From: an uncultured Megamonas sp.
Lineage (GTDB): Bacteria > Bacillota > Negativicutes > Selenomonadales > Selenomonadaceae
Direction: 5' to 3'
Length of the DNA: 10,562 nt
NCBI GenBank assembly: GCA_900554895.1
Contig: USIX01000074.1
Coordinates: 1-10,562, forward strand
Part shown: positions 1 to 5,011 of the stretch, piece by piece
How the letters are laid out: every line of letters begins with the position of its first letter
Position numbering within the stretch: position 1 is the first letter of the stretch
Notes under the pieces: model-generated
Database searches by the model: none
What the model saw: the letters and a program-made list of their open reading frames with translations, nothing else
What the model was told of the DNA's origin: nothing
Translations under genes and position numbers: made by a program

Positions 1-1
1 C

Positions 2-58
2 ATGGGTATAGTTTTAATCTGGGGAATACTTGTATACTATAAAAAAATTAAGCCATAA
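2..58 (+). CDS. C-terminal end of a probable membrane protein (partial)
   Basis: An open frame enters from the left edge and ends at TAA 56-58. The visible peptide is a hydrophobic stretch (GIVLIWGILVYY) followed by a short basic tail (KKIKP). That is what the last transmembrane helix and cytoplasmic tail of a transporter or other inner-membrane protein commonly look like. The in-frame ATG at 2-4 has no visible ribosome site because the window starts there, so it is probably an internal methionine. The gene would converge on ftsL, and its stop lies inside the left arm of the stem-loop at 41-89. Family cannot be told from 18 residues. The alternative, a leftward gene starting with ATG at 3-1, lacks a Shine-Dalgarno sequence and is less likely. 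Confidence 0.4.
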   Translation: MGIVLIWGILVYYKKIKP

Positions 59-89
59 ATTTTCAAATTAAAGAAAAATATGGCTTAAT
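41..89 (-). terminator. Stem-loop terminator after ftsL
   Basis: ATTAAGCCATA at 47-57 and TATGGCTTAAT at 79-89 form a perfect 11-bp inverted repeat with a 21-nt loop. Read leftward, the stem is followed by seven T (complement of A41-A47), as in an intrinsic terminator. It sits directly after the ftsL stop codon (92-94). Read rightward the following sequence is only moderately T-rich, so termination of the convergent left-edge gene would be weaker. The long AT-rich loop makes it a less compact terminator than the others in this window. Confidence 0.7.
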
Positions 90-91
90 CA

Positions 92-466
92 TTAATTGTT
101 TTTAGTTGAAAAGAAAAACTTATCCGGCAGTATCATGCCCAGTTCCTGCTGAGCAATCTGCTGAATTCGCTCTGGCGATTTTAAATGTGCTATTTCCAAA
201 TGCAATCTGGCATTTTCCGTTTCCAAAACGGTTGCCTGCCCTTTCATCTGATTTAAATGATACGCTTCACTTGCCGCCATGCCGCTGCGCAAAATAAAGA
301 AAACCGCCAATATCGTCGTAATAACAAATAATATCATACATCTGGTACGCAACGCATTATTCAAATTTTTTTCCTGCCTTCTCTGTTGTACTGTTTTTCT
401 TATTTTATTTCGTTTCGGCAGAGTCTGTTCACTCTCCCATTGAACCTCTTTACGCTGCGCCACCAT
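92..466 (-). CDS. ftsL: FtsL-like septum-formation protein
   Basis: A 124-residue bitopic membrane protein of the FtsL/DivIC type. It has a basic cytoplasmic N-terminus (residues 1-42, with RNKIRK and QQRRQEK), one transmembrane helix at about 43-59 (ILFVITTILAVFF), then an extracytoplasmic heptad-rich coiled coil at about 65-95. It ends with the family signature KSPERIQQIAQQELGMILP (96-114). In known systems FtsL pairs with DivIC/FtsB and helps recruit and activate the septal PBP and FtsW at the divisome. It lies 18 nt downstream of rsmH, the usual place for ftsL, and is probably cotranscribed from the promoter at 1470-1498. A G-rich ribosome site (AGGGGGAA) precedes the ATG at 466. An ATG at 470 in another frame stops after six codons. 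FtsL sequences diverge widely, so the symbol rests on topology plus position. Confidence 0.85.
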   Translation of the reverse strand: MVAQRKEVQWESEQTLPKRNKIRKTVQQRRQEKNLNNALRTRCMILFVITTILAVFFILRSGMAASEAYHLNQMKGQATVLETENARLHLEIAHLKSPERIQQIAQQELGMILPDKFFFSTKNN

Positions 467-484
467 ACATTATTCCCCCTGAAA

Positions 485-1420
485 TTACAATTTCTCAGCT
501 ATTCTCAATTTAGCGCTTTTGGAGCGAGAATTTTTTTCCATTTCCTCATCCGACGGTTTAACCGCTCTGCCGCAGAGTTTTATTTGCGCCTTGTGATGAC
601 AGACACAAACCGGCAGTTGCGGCGGACAGATACAGCCTCTTGCCATTTCTTTAAATACGTTTTTCGTTATCCGGTCCTCCAGCGAATGAAATGTTATCAC
701 CGCAATACGTCCACCGCTGTTTAAATGATTGACAGCTACACGGAATGTATCTTCCAATATGCCGAGTTCATTATTCACTTCAATGCGGACAGCCTGAAAA
801 ATTCTTTTCGCCGGATGTCCCGTAGCTTTTTTACGTACTGCCGCCGGTATAGCTCTTCTTATGATATCTACCAGCTGTCCTGTCGTTTCTATCGGTTTTT
901 CCCTGCGGTACTGCACGATAAACTGTGCAATGCGTTTCGACCAGCGTTCTTCTCCGTACGTCTTAAAAATATAATTGAGCCTATCCTCATCATATTCATT
1001 TACCACATTATATGCCGAAAATTCTTTCGTTTTATCCATACGCATATCAAGCGGTGCATCATGCATGTACGAAAATCCCCGCTCTGCTTCATCCAGCTGA
1101 TACGAAGATACACCTAAATCAAACAGAAAACCGTCAACAAACTCTATCTGCAAATCTTTAAGAACCTGTTCCAAATTCTTAAAATTACTGTGTACAATAT
1201 CTATTTTACATTTATACGGCTTAAGCCTTGATGTCGCTGCAGCAATCGCATCATCATCCTGGTCTATGCCGATTAAATGACCGTTCTCATTCAATTTTTC
1301 CGCAATACGTGAAGCATGACCGGCACCGCCCAATGTACAATCTACATATATACCGTCCGGTTTTATATTCAAACCGGCAATAACTTCCTGTGGCAGAACA
1401 CTAATATGTTCAAATTCCAC
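485..1420 (-). CDS. rsmH: 16S rRNA (cytosine1402-N4)-methyltransferase RsmH
   Basis: A 311-residue cytoplasmic SAM-dependent methyltransferase, formerly MraW, which methylates N4 of C1402 in the decoding centre of 16S rRNA. Motif I is DCTLGGAGHA (27-36), followed by GIDQD (51-55), FDLGVSSYQLD (100-110) and the RsmH stretch AERGFSYMHDAPLDMRMD (112-129). HPAKRIFQAVRIEVNNEL (202-219), FHSLEDR (244-250), the Cys-rich CICPPQLPVCVC (263-274) and the C-terminal SAKLRIAEK are also typical. Length is normal. The start is GTG at 1420, supported by the family N-terminus (MEFEHISVLP) and an upstream AAGGGGTGG site. It has its own promoter and is followed at 18 nt by ftsL. No mraZ is found upstream; a polysaccharide deacetylase gene is there instead. 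Confidence 0.97.
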   Translation of the reverse strand: MEFEHISVLPQEVIAGLNIKPDGIYVDCTLGGAGHASRIAEKLNENGHLIGIDQDDDAIAAATSRLKPYKCKIDIVHSNFKNLEQVLKDLQIEFVDGFLFDLGVSSYQLDEAERGFSYMHDAPLDMRMDKTKEFSAYNVVNEYDEDRLNYIFKTYGEERWSKRIAQFIVQYRREKPIETTGQLVDIIRRAIPAAVRKKATGHPAKRIFQAVRIEVNNELGILEDTFRVAVNHLNSGGRIAVITFHSLEDRITKNVFKEMARGCICPPQLPVCVCHHKAQIKLCGRAVKPSDEEMEKNSRSKSAKLRIAEKL

Positions 1421-1469
1421 TAATTAACCACCCCTTCAACTTTTTATGAACTAATAATTATTATTTATA

Positions 1470-1498
1470 ATTTTAACAGGCATTAAACTTTATTTCAA
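1470..1498 (-). promoter_or_regulatory. SigA-type promoter of rsmH-ftsL
   Basis: Read leftward, TTGAAA (complement of 1493-1498) and TAAAAT (complement of 1470-1475) are separated by exactly 17 bp. TG lies one base before the -10, giving an extended TGTTAAAAT. It falls in the 87-nt gap between the deacetylase stop and the rsmH start, about 50 bp upstream of the GTG. No clear terminator is seen between the deacetylase and this promoter, so read-through from upstream is also possible. The boxes are read directly; activity is inferred. Confidence 0.7.
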
Positions 1499-1507
1499 TA
1501 GAAAATA

Positions 1508-2317
1508 TCAGCTCTTATACCAGCCTAAACGTTCAAAAACAGGTATATAGTGCATTCTTTCATAAAAAGACAGGAAAGTATTTTCCGTATGAAAAATCGG
1601 TACACGTTCTAAAGCGTAAATATTGCTGTCCTTATCGATATTACCGTATTTTATTGTAAATGCTCCCTTATATCCCGCTTCATCAACCAATTTTGCTATA
1701 TAGAGATTATACGTACCTGTCGGGTAAGCTACAAATAACGTATCCTGATTTAATTGAGCATCAAGCGTCTGTTTGGATTTTGTAAGCTCCTGCCGCAACT
1801 GTTCTTCGCTAAGTCCCGTCATTGACTGATGCGTAGCCGTATGCGACTGAAAATCCATGCCATGCGCCTTCATCTCCTTAATCTGTTCCCAAGTCAGATA
1901 ATTAGGCTGTGCACTTACAAAATCCGTTATGACAAAAATCGTACCGGTAAAACCGTATTTCTGCAAAATCGGATACGCATTGCGGTAATTATCCTCATAA
2001 CCGTCATCAAATGTTATCATAATAGGATTGGACGGAAGCGGCGTACCGTTTGCCAGATATTCATACAGCTGCTGGCTATTGATGGTATTATAACCATGTT
2101 CCTTCAAATACGCCATCTGTCTGTCAAAATCACTCGGCAGAACAGATAATGCTATATTCATATCATCTATTTTATGATAGTTTAAAACGGTAATGGAAAT
2201 ATTATCCTCATTTTCAGCAGCCGAAGCTGGTATAATTTTAGGGCTTGATACCAATAACGGCAAACATAAAATCATCATAACCAAAATCAGCTTATACCAG
2301 ATACTTTTCTTTAGCAT
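1508..2317 (-). CDS. Secreted polysaccharide deacetylase (CE4 / NodB domain)
   Basis: A 269-residue exported enzyme of the carbohydrate esterase 4 family, which removes N-acetyl (sometimes O-acetyl) groups from cell-wall or surface polysaccharides with a metal ion. Residues 1-33 form a signal peptide: basic start, a hydrophobic core (LILVMMILCLPLLV), and a likely signal peptidase I site after ASA. The NodB core shows TFDDGY (102-107, Asp104 and Asp105), the metal-binding SHTATH (158-163, His159 and His163), and YPTG (198-201). LNYHKI (45-50) before the core resembles the PgaB/IcaB-like branch. ATG at 2317 follows the upstream gene's stop by 21 nt, with only a weak AGAGAG ribosome site, so the two are probably cotranscribed. 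Substrate (peptidoglycan or an exopolysaccharide) cannot be told from the sequence. Confidence 0.9.
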   Translation of the reverse strand: MLKKSIWYKLILVMMILCLPLLVSSPKIIPASAAENEDNISITVLNYHKIDDMNIALSVLPSDFDRQMAYLKEHGYNTINSQQLYEYLANGTPLPSNPIMITFDDGYEDNYRNAYPILQKYGFTGTIFVITDFVSAQPNYLTWEQIKEMKAHGMDFQSHTATHQSMTGLSEEQLRQELTKSKQTLDAQLNQDTLFVAYPTGTYNLYIAKLVDEAGYKGAFTIKYGNIDKDSNIYALERVPIFHTENTFLSFYERMHYIPVFERLGWYKS

Positions 2318-2338
2318 GAATATTTCTACTCTCTTTCT

Positions 2339-3139
2339 TTAAAATCTCTTTACTTTATAAAAGTTCTTTCCTATATAAAATAACACGCTTACTATCATCA
2401 CAAGCAATGCAATCCATTGAACCGGATATAATATAACATCCTTATCCACACTGAAATACATAAAACCCAACAGAAAACGGGATAGCGCAACCAGAAACAG
2501 TGCAAGTAAAAAAATCGTTCCGTTATCCAATAATTTAAAGAACTTATTTACAAATGTCAACAATACGGTCAATATGAATATACCGAAATGAACTATCGCC
2601 TGATAAAAAGCCACCGGTTGAAAATACAGATATCCCTCAAACCCGGACGGTCTGAACTTATATTCAATATATTCCGCCGGAGTATGGTCATTCGGCATAT
2701 CTATACCGAGCGGCATACCAACAGAAAACTGCATCATAAAGTTAGTCATCTGTAAAATCATCAGACCGAATATAATAGACGGCATAATTAAATCCAGCCA
2801 ATGTAAAATCGATAAACGCTGCCGCCGCAGATAAACAATACAAACTGCCAAAAACGCCAGTAACGCACCGTAAATGGATAAACCGCCCTGCCGCAAATAA
2901 AAGATACTGACAGGACTATTGATAAAATACTCCATATTCTGCAAAACATAAATAAATCTGGCACCTATAATACTGCTTGGAATTGCCCATACCATAAGCT
3001 TTACGACCGTATCAAAATCTTCTCCATACAGCCATACATTAATTCGGCAGATTACAAGACCCGCAATTACAGCAACTCCTATAGCCATACCATACCAATA
3101 AATATTTACACTTTCCCATGAAAATGCTACAAAATCCAT
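2339..3139 (-). CDS. Lgt-family membrane protein with altered catalytic residues
   Basis: A 266-residue polytopic membrane protein with about seven hydrophobic helices that aligns along its length with prolipoprotein diacylglyceryl transferase (Lgt). Family marks kept are WYG (15-17), IGARFIYV (58-65), GGLSIYG (85-91), the N and G of the central motif (Asn133, Gly141) and SRFLLGF (220-226). The Lgt block FGLxxGRxGNFxNxExxG appears here without gaps at 124-141 as FGLMILQMTNFMMQFSVG. By my recollection of E. coli numbering, Arg143 becomes Gln130 and Glu151 becomes Phe138. The HPxQLYE motif has become QPVAFYQ (174-180), and the Glu matching E. coli Glu243 is Gly225. The Tyr26 and Arg239 equivalents (Tyr16, Arg221) remain. 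ATG 3139 has an AGAGGGAA site. Loss of these residues argues against ordinary Lgt activity, so I give no symbol. It could be a paralogue with a new lipid or glycan role. Confidence 0.75.
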   Translation of the reverse strand: MDFVAFSWESVNIYWYGMAIGVAVIAGLVICRINVWLYGEDFDTVVKLMVWAIPSSIIGARFIYVLQNMEYFINSPVSIFYLRQGGLSIYGALLAFLAVCIVYLRRQRLSILHWLDLIMPSIIFGLMILQMTNFMMQFSVGMPLGIDMPNDHTPAEYIEYKFRPSGFEGYLYFQPVAFYQAIVHFGIFILTVLLTFVNKFFKLLDNGTIFLLALFLVALSRFLLGFMYFSVDKDVILYPVQWIALLVMIVSVLFYIGKNFYKVKRF

Positions 3140-3187
3140 AATTATTCCCTCTTTAGTTCATTTTCCAAACTTTTAACACAGTTTCTT

Positions 3188-3216
3188 ATTTTAACTCTAA
3201 GTATAAAAATTATCAA
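3188..3216 (-). promoter_or_regulatory. SigA-type promoter of the lgt-like/deacetylase pair
   Basis: Read leftward, TTGATA (complement of 3211-3216) and TAAAAT (complement of 3188-3193) have a 17-bp spacer. It lies about 50 bp upstream of the ATG at 3139, in the divergent gap between this gene and the rightward DUF1858 gene. The -35 matches consensus at five of six positions and so does the -10. Activity is inferred from the boxes and spacing. Confidence 0.65.
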
Positions 3217-3242
3217 TTACTATATTCAAACGAAAAAAAATA

Positions 3243-3251
3243 TGTTATAAT
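3243..3251 (+). promoter_or_regulatory. Extended -10 promoter of the DUF1858 gene
   Basis: TGTTATAAT at 3243-3251 is a perfect extended -10 (TGnTATAAT) placed 39 bp before the ATG at 3291. No good -35 is found at 17 bp. The nearest, TTCAAA at 3225-3230, has a 15-bp spacer, so the promoter may rely on the TG extension. It faces away from the divergent promoter at 3188-3216. Confidence 0.6.
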
Positions 3252-3290
3252 TCCCCTGTAAATAAATTAATCTAAAAGGAGACTTTTCAA

Positions 3291-3494
3291 ATGACTTTAA
3301 CAAAAGACATGGGTATTATGGAAGTTGTAAGCAACTACCCTGAAACTGTAGAAGTATTTATAAATGCCGGCATGGGCTGCCTCGGCTGTGCTGCTGCCCA
3401 CTTTGAAAACATCGAACAGGGCGCTATGGCTCACGGCATCGACGTTGAACAGCTCATGGAAGATTTAAATGCAGCTATCAATAAAGAAGCCTAA
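3291..3494 (+). CDS. DUF1858 small CxxC protein
   Basis: A 67-residue soluble protein of the DUF1858 / hybrid-cluster-protein-associated redox disulfide family. The N-terminal helix-turn pattern TKDMGIMEVVSNYPETVEVFINAGM leads into GCLGC (29-33), giving a CxxC pair at Cys30 and Cys33, followed by an acidic helical tail (residues 45-67). The family is widespread in anaerobes. The CxxC is thought to be a redox-active disulfide or a metal site, but no reaction is established, so I assign only the domain. ATG 3291 follows a strong AAAGGAG with 9 nt spacing. The gene forms a one-gene unit: extended -10 promoter upstream, intrinsic terminator directly after the stop. No hybrid cluster protein gene is in view. 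Confidence 0.85.
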   Translation: MTLTKDMGIMEVVSNYPETVEVFINAGMGCLGCAAAHFENIEQGAMAHGIDVEQLMEDLNAAINKEA

Positions 3495-3508
3495 TCTTCA
3501 TAAATAAG

Positions 3509-3537
3509 CCACTGACTTACATGTTAGTGGTTTTTTT
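3509..3537 (+). terminator. Intrinsic terminator of the DUF1858 gene
   Basis: CCACTGAC (3509-3516) pairs with GTTAGTGG (3523-3530) over 8 bp including one G-U pair. The loop is 6 nt (TTACAT) and T7 follows at 3531-3537. It starts 14 nt after the TAA at 3492-3494. This is a textbook rightward intrinsic terminator. Confidence 0.9.
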
Positions 3538-3593
3538 ATTTTCTATATGGTATCATAGTGTTTACAATATTACAACAGAAAGGAATGATAATT

Positions 3594-4058
3594 TTGTCAA
3601 TCGATAAAGTGAAAGCATATTTTAAACAATTCAACATGGAAGATAAAGTTATGGAATTTCCTGTCTCCAGTGCAACAGTCGCTGAAGCTGCACAGGCACT
3701 TCACTGTGAAGAAGCCCACATTGCCAAAACCATGTCTTTTAAATTGGATAACAGTGCCATTCTTGTCGTTATGGCAGGAGACGTACGCATCGATAATCGC
3801 AAATTCAAGGAAAAATTCCACAAAAAAGCTACCATGCTGAAAGGTGATGAAGTAGAAACTCTTACAGGATTTCCTATCGGCGGTGTTTGTCCGTTCGCTT
3901 CCAAAGACGGTGTAAAAGTATATCTTGATGAATCCTTAAAACGATTTGAAAAAGTATATCCAGCCTGCGGCAGTCGAAACAGCGCTATTGAACTTACCAT
4001 ACCGGAACTGGAAAAATACTCCCAAGCCGTTGAATGGATAGATATCAGTAAAAACTAA
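3594..4058 (+). CDS. YbaK/ProRS-editing-domain aminoacyl-tRNA deacylase
   Basis: A 154-residue free-standing editing domain of the YbaK/EbsC family. These cytoplasmic proteins hydrolyse mischarged tRNA, classically Cys-tRNA(Pro). Visible marks with this start are the family lysine in HIAKTMSF (42-49, Lys45), AGDVRID (61-67), the substrate-pocket loop TGFPIGGVCPF (91-101) and ACGSRNSAIELT near the C-terminus. I chose the TTG at 3594: AAAGGA at 3579-3584 is 9 nt upstream, and the protein then begins MSIDKVKAYFK as relatives do. A GTG at 3558 would add 12 residues without a good ribosome site, and the ATG at 3585 abuts the AAAGGA directly. A possible extended -10 (TGGTATCAT, 3548-3556) lies upstream. 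It is followed by the terminator at 4071-4106 and then the CRISPR array, to which it has no evident functional link. Confidence 0.9.
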   Translation: MSIDKVKAYFKQFNMEDKVMEFPVSSATVAEAAQALHCEEAHIAKTMSFKLDNSAILVVMAGDVRIDNRKFKEKFHKKATMLKGDEVETLTGFPIGGVCPFASKDGVKVYLDESLKRFEKVYPACGSRNSAIELTIPELEKYSQAVEWIDISKN

Positions 4059-4070
4059 ATATATAAAAAC

Positions 4071-4106
4071 AAAGCTCTGATTATATATTACAATCAGAGC
4101 TTTTTT
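4071..4106. terminator. Stem-loop placed to terminate ybaK (+) and the CRISPR transcript (-)
   Basis: AAAGCTCTGATT (4071-4082) and AATCAGAGCTTT (4092-4103) form a perfect 12-bp stem with a 9-nt loop. Rightward, T6 at 4101-4106 overlaps the stem end. Leftward, the stem is followed by TTTGTTTTTAT. It lies 12 nt after the ybaK-type stop and 4 nt beyond the last CRISPR repeat, so it can serve both convergent transcripts. Confidence 0.9.
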
Positions 4107-4110
4107 CATT

Positions 4111-4140
4111 ATTATTTAACAACCTATGTTAATGTTAAAC
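4111..4140 (-). repeat. Degenerate terminal (leader-distal) CRISPR repeat
   Basis: Read leftward, the first 22 bases match the consensus exactly. Five of the last eight differ: TAAATAAT in place of ATTTGAAT. The altered part corresponds to the crRNA 5' handle, which this repeat does not need to supply because no spacer follows it. Decay here marks the trailer end of the array. Confidence 0.9.
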
Positions 4141-4538
4141 TTTATATCTTTTGGGTTTAATTGTTGTGTCATATCTATTCAAATACAACCTATGTTAATA
4201 TTAAACACATGGTGTATATCGTGCCATGTGGTTAGAAGGGCAATTCAAATACAACCTATGTTAATGTTAAACTGTTACTCTTATAGAGAAATATAATTTA
4301 TGGACAGAATTCAAATACAACCTATGTTAATGTTAAACTGAAGAGCCCGTATTATCAATAGAAACAGTATGCGTAATTCAAATACAACCTATGTTAATGT
4401 TAAACGCATTAATAGCGTTTTGCTTTTCTTCCTTTTGCCTATATTCAAATACAACCTATGTTAATGTTAAACCTCGTTGCATACCTTCCGTATCGTTGTT
4501 TTGTTGAGATTCAAATACAACCTATGTTAATGTTAAAC
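4111..4538 (-). CRISPR. CRISPR array, 7 repeats of 30 bp and 6 spacers
   Basis: Repeats begin at 4111, 4177, 4243, 4309, 4376, 4443 and 4509, each 30 bp. Spacers are 36-37 bp: 4141-4176, 4207-4242, 4273-4308, 4339-4375, 4406-4442 and 4473-4508. Read leftward the repeat begins GTTTAACATTAAC and ends TATTTGAAT. The last 8 nt, ATTTGAAT, would be the crRNA 5' handle if Cas6 cuts as in other type I-B systems. Four signs give leftward transcription: the repeat's GTTT start, the same direction as cas genes, a promoter on the right, and repeat decay at the left end. The five rightmost repeats are identical; 4177-4206 has one change (position 7, C to T). The spacer at 4207-4242 contains an inverted repeat. 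All spacers differ and none obviously matches this window; their targets cannot be read here. Confidence 0.98.
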
Positions 4539-4720
4539 TACCGAATTTAAAGGATTTATGTTTAATACTATATCTTAAAAAGCCTAATATTACAAGCTTT
4601 TTCTTTAAAATTACCAGGCAGAAGCACGTTTTTCTTTATAATGGCTAAATCTGCTATAATCTCTTTATTTATAAGGATTTTCATAAATCCAACGAAGTTT
4701 CCACCTGGTATTTTTACTAC
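4539..4720 (-). other. CRISPR leader region between cas2 and the first repeat
   Basis: A 182-nt AT-rich non-coding stretch lies between the cas2 stop (4721-4723) and the first repeat. It carries the array promoter (4567-4595). It also has a small 6-bp hairpin, GGATTT/AAATCC at 4675-4690 with a TCAT loop, and a distant 7-bp inverted pair (TACCAGG 4612-4618, CCTGGTA 4704-4710). Neither hairpin has a T-tract, so neither is a convincing cas operon terminator and cas read-through into the array is possible. New spacers are expected to enter at 4538/4539. A rightward open frame beginning at 4641 is the shadow of cas2. Confidence 0.8.
4567..4595 (-). promoter_or_regulatory. Promoter of the pre-crRNA transcript
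   Basis: Read leftward, TTGTAA (complement of 4590-4595) and TATAGT (complement of 4567-4572) are separated by exactly 17 bp. The -35 matches 4 of 6 consensus bases and the -10 matches 5 of 6. Transcription would begin near 4560, about 22 nt before the first repeat. Direction and position fit the array. Activity is inferred from the boxes. Confidence 0.65.
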
Positions 4721-5011
4721 TTATATAAACAAATTATCTCTTTTTTCTACACCTTTTTTACCTATAAAATCTTCACCAAACACATTATCATTCATCAGTT
4801 TTATAATACAAACGAAATCTTCTTCATCAACAATTACACTCTTTAATTCATTTCTCAATTTAATTAATTTAGAAGGTGTTGTTTTTCCTCTGAATACCGA
4901 ATTCTGAAAATGTGATAAATATTTTTTACATATTTTAAAAACTTTTTGTACTCGTTTTTCATTTACATCATAAAATACAAACGCATAATTATAATTTAAA
5001 TTCTTAATCAT
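4721..5011 (-). CDS. cas2: CRISPR adaptation protein Cas2
   Basis: A 96-residue ferredoxin-like protein that bridges two Cas1 dimers in the spacer-integration complex. The first strand is YAFVFYDV (9-16) with the family aspartate at Asp15. HFQNSVFRG, the second conserved stretch, follows, then a strand FVCIIKL and the C-terminal tail. Length is typical. I chose the ATG at 5011, which overlaps the cas1 TGA by one base (TGATG). A TTG at 5014 would add one residue and overlap by four. A moderate AAAGGCGG site lies upstream within cas1. It is the last gene of the visible cas operon, 182 nt before the array. Confidence 0.95.
   Translation of the reverse strand: MIKNLNYNYAFVFYDVNEKRVQKVFKICKKYLSHFQNSVFRGKTTPSKLIKLRNELKSVIVDEEDFVCIIKLMNDNVFGEDFIGKKGVEKRDNLFI

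Noticed and set aside
1-3. A leftward ATG at the left edge as the start of the next division gene
   Set aside because: No Shine-Dalgarno sequence is found before it (the upstream bases are CCCCAGATTAAAACTATACC), and it lies beyond a terminator. The rightward frame ending at 58 fits better, though this remains uncertain.
386-1117. Rightward open frames opposite rsmH and ftsL
   Set aside because: rsmH carries all its motifs on the opposite strand. These frames are Arg/Phe/Tyr/Cys-rich shadows without start signals.
3597-4000. Two leftward open frames opposite the YbaK-type gene
   Set aside because: They mirror a clearly conserved coding sequence, have no promoter or ribosome site, and their peptides resemble no family.
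4111-4140. Degenerate repeat as part of a crRNA-like antitoxin (CreTA-type) or tracrRNA
   Set aside because: It is in register with the array at the trailer end, no toxin-sized frame adjoins it, and the intrinsic terminator follows at once. A decayed terminal repeat is the simpler explanation.
4637-4660. Two rightward TATAAT boxes inside the leader (4637-4642, 4655-4660) as a promoter
   Set aside because: Neither has a recognisable -35 at 16-18 bp, and the transcript would only run antisense to cas2. Such boxes arise by chance in AT-rich DNA.
4641-4907. Rightward 88-codon open frame overlapping the leader and cas2
   Set aside because: It lies mostly opposite cas2, has no ribosome site, and encodes a low-complexity Ser/Phe/Ile-rich peptide typical of an antisense shadow of an AT-rich gene.
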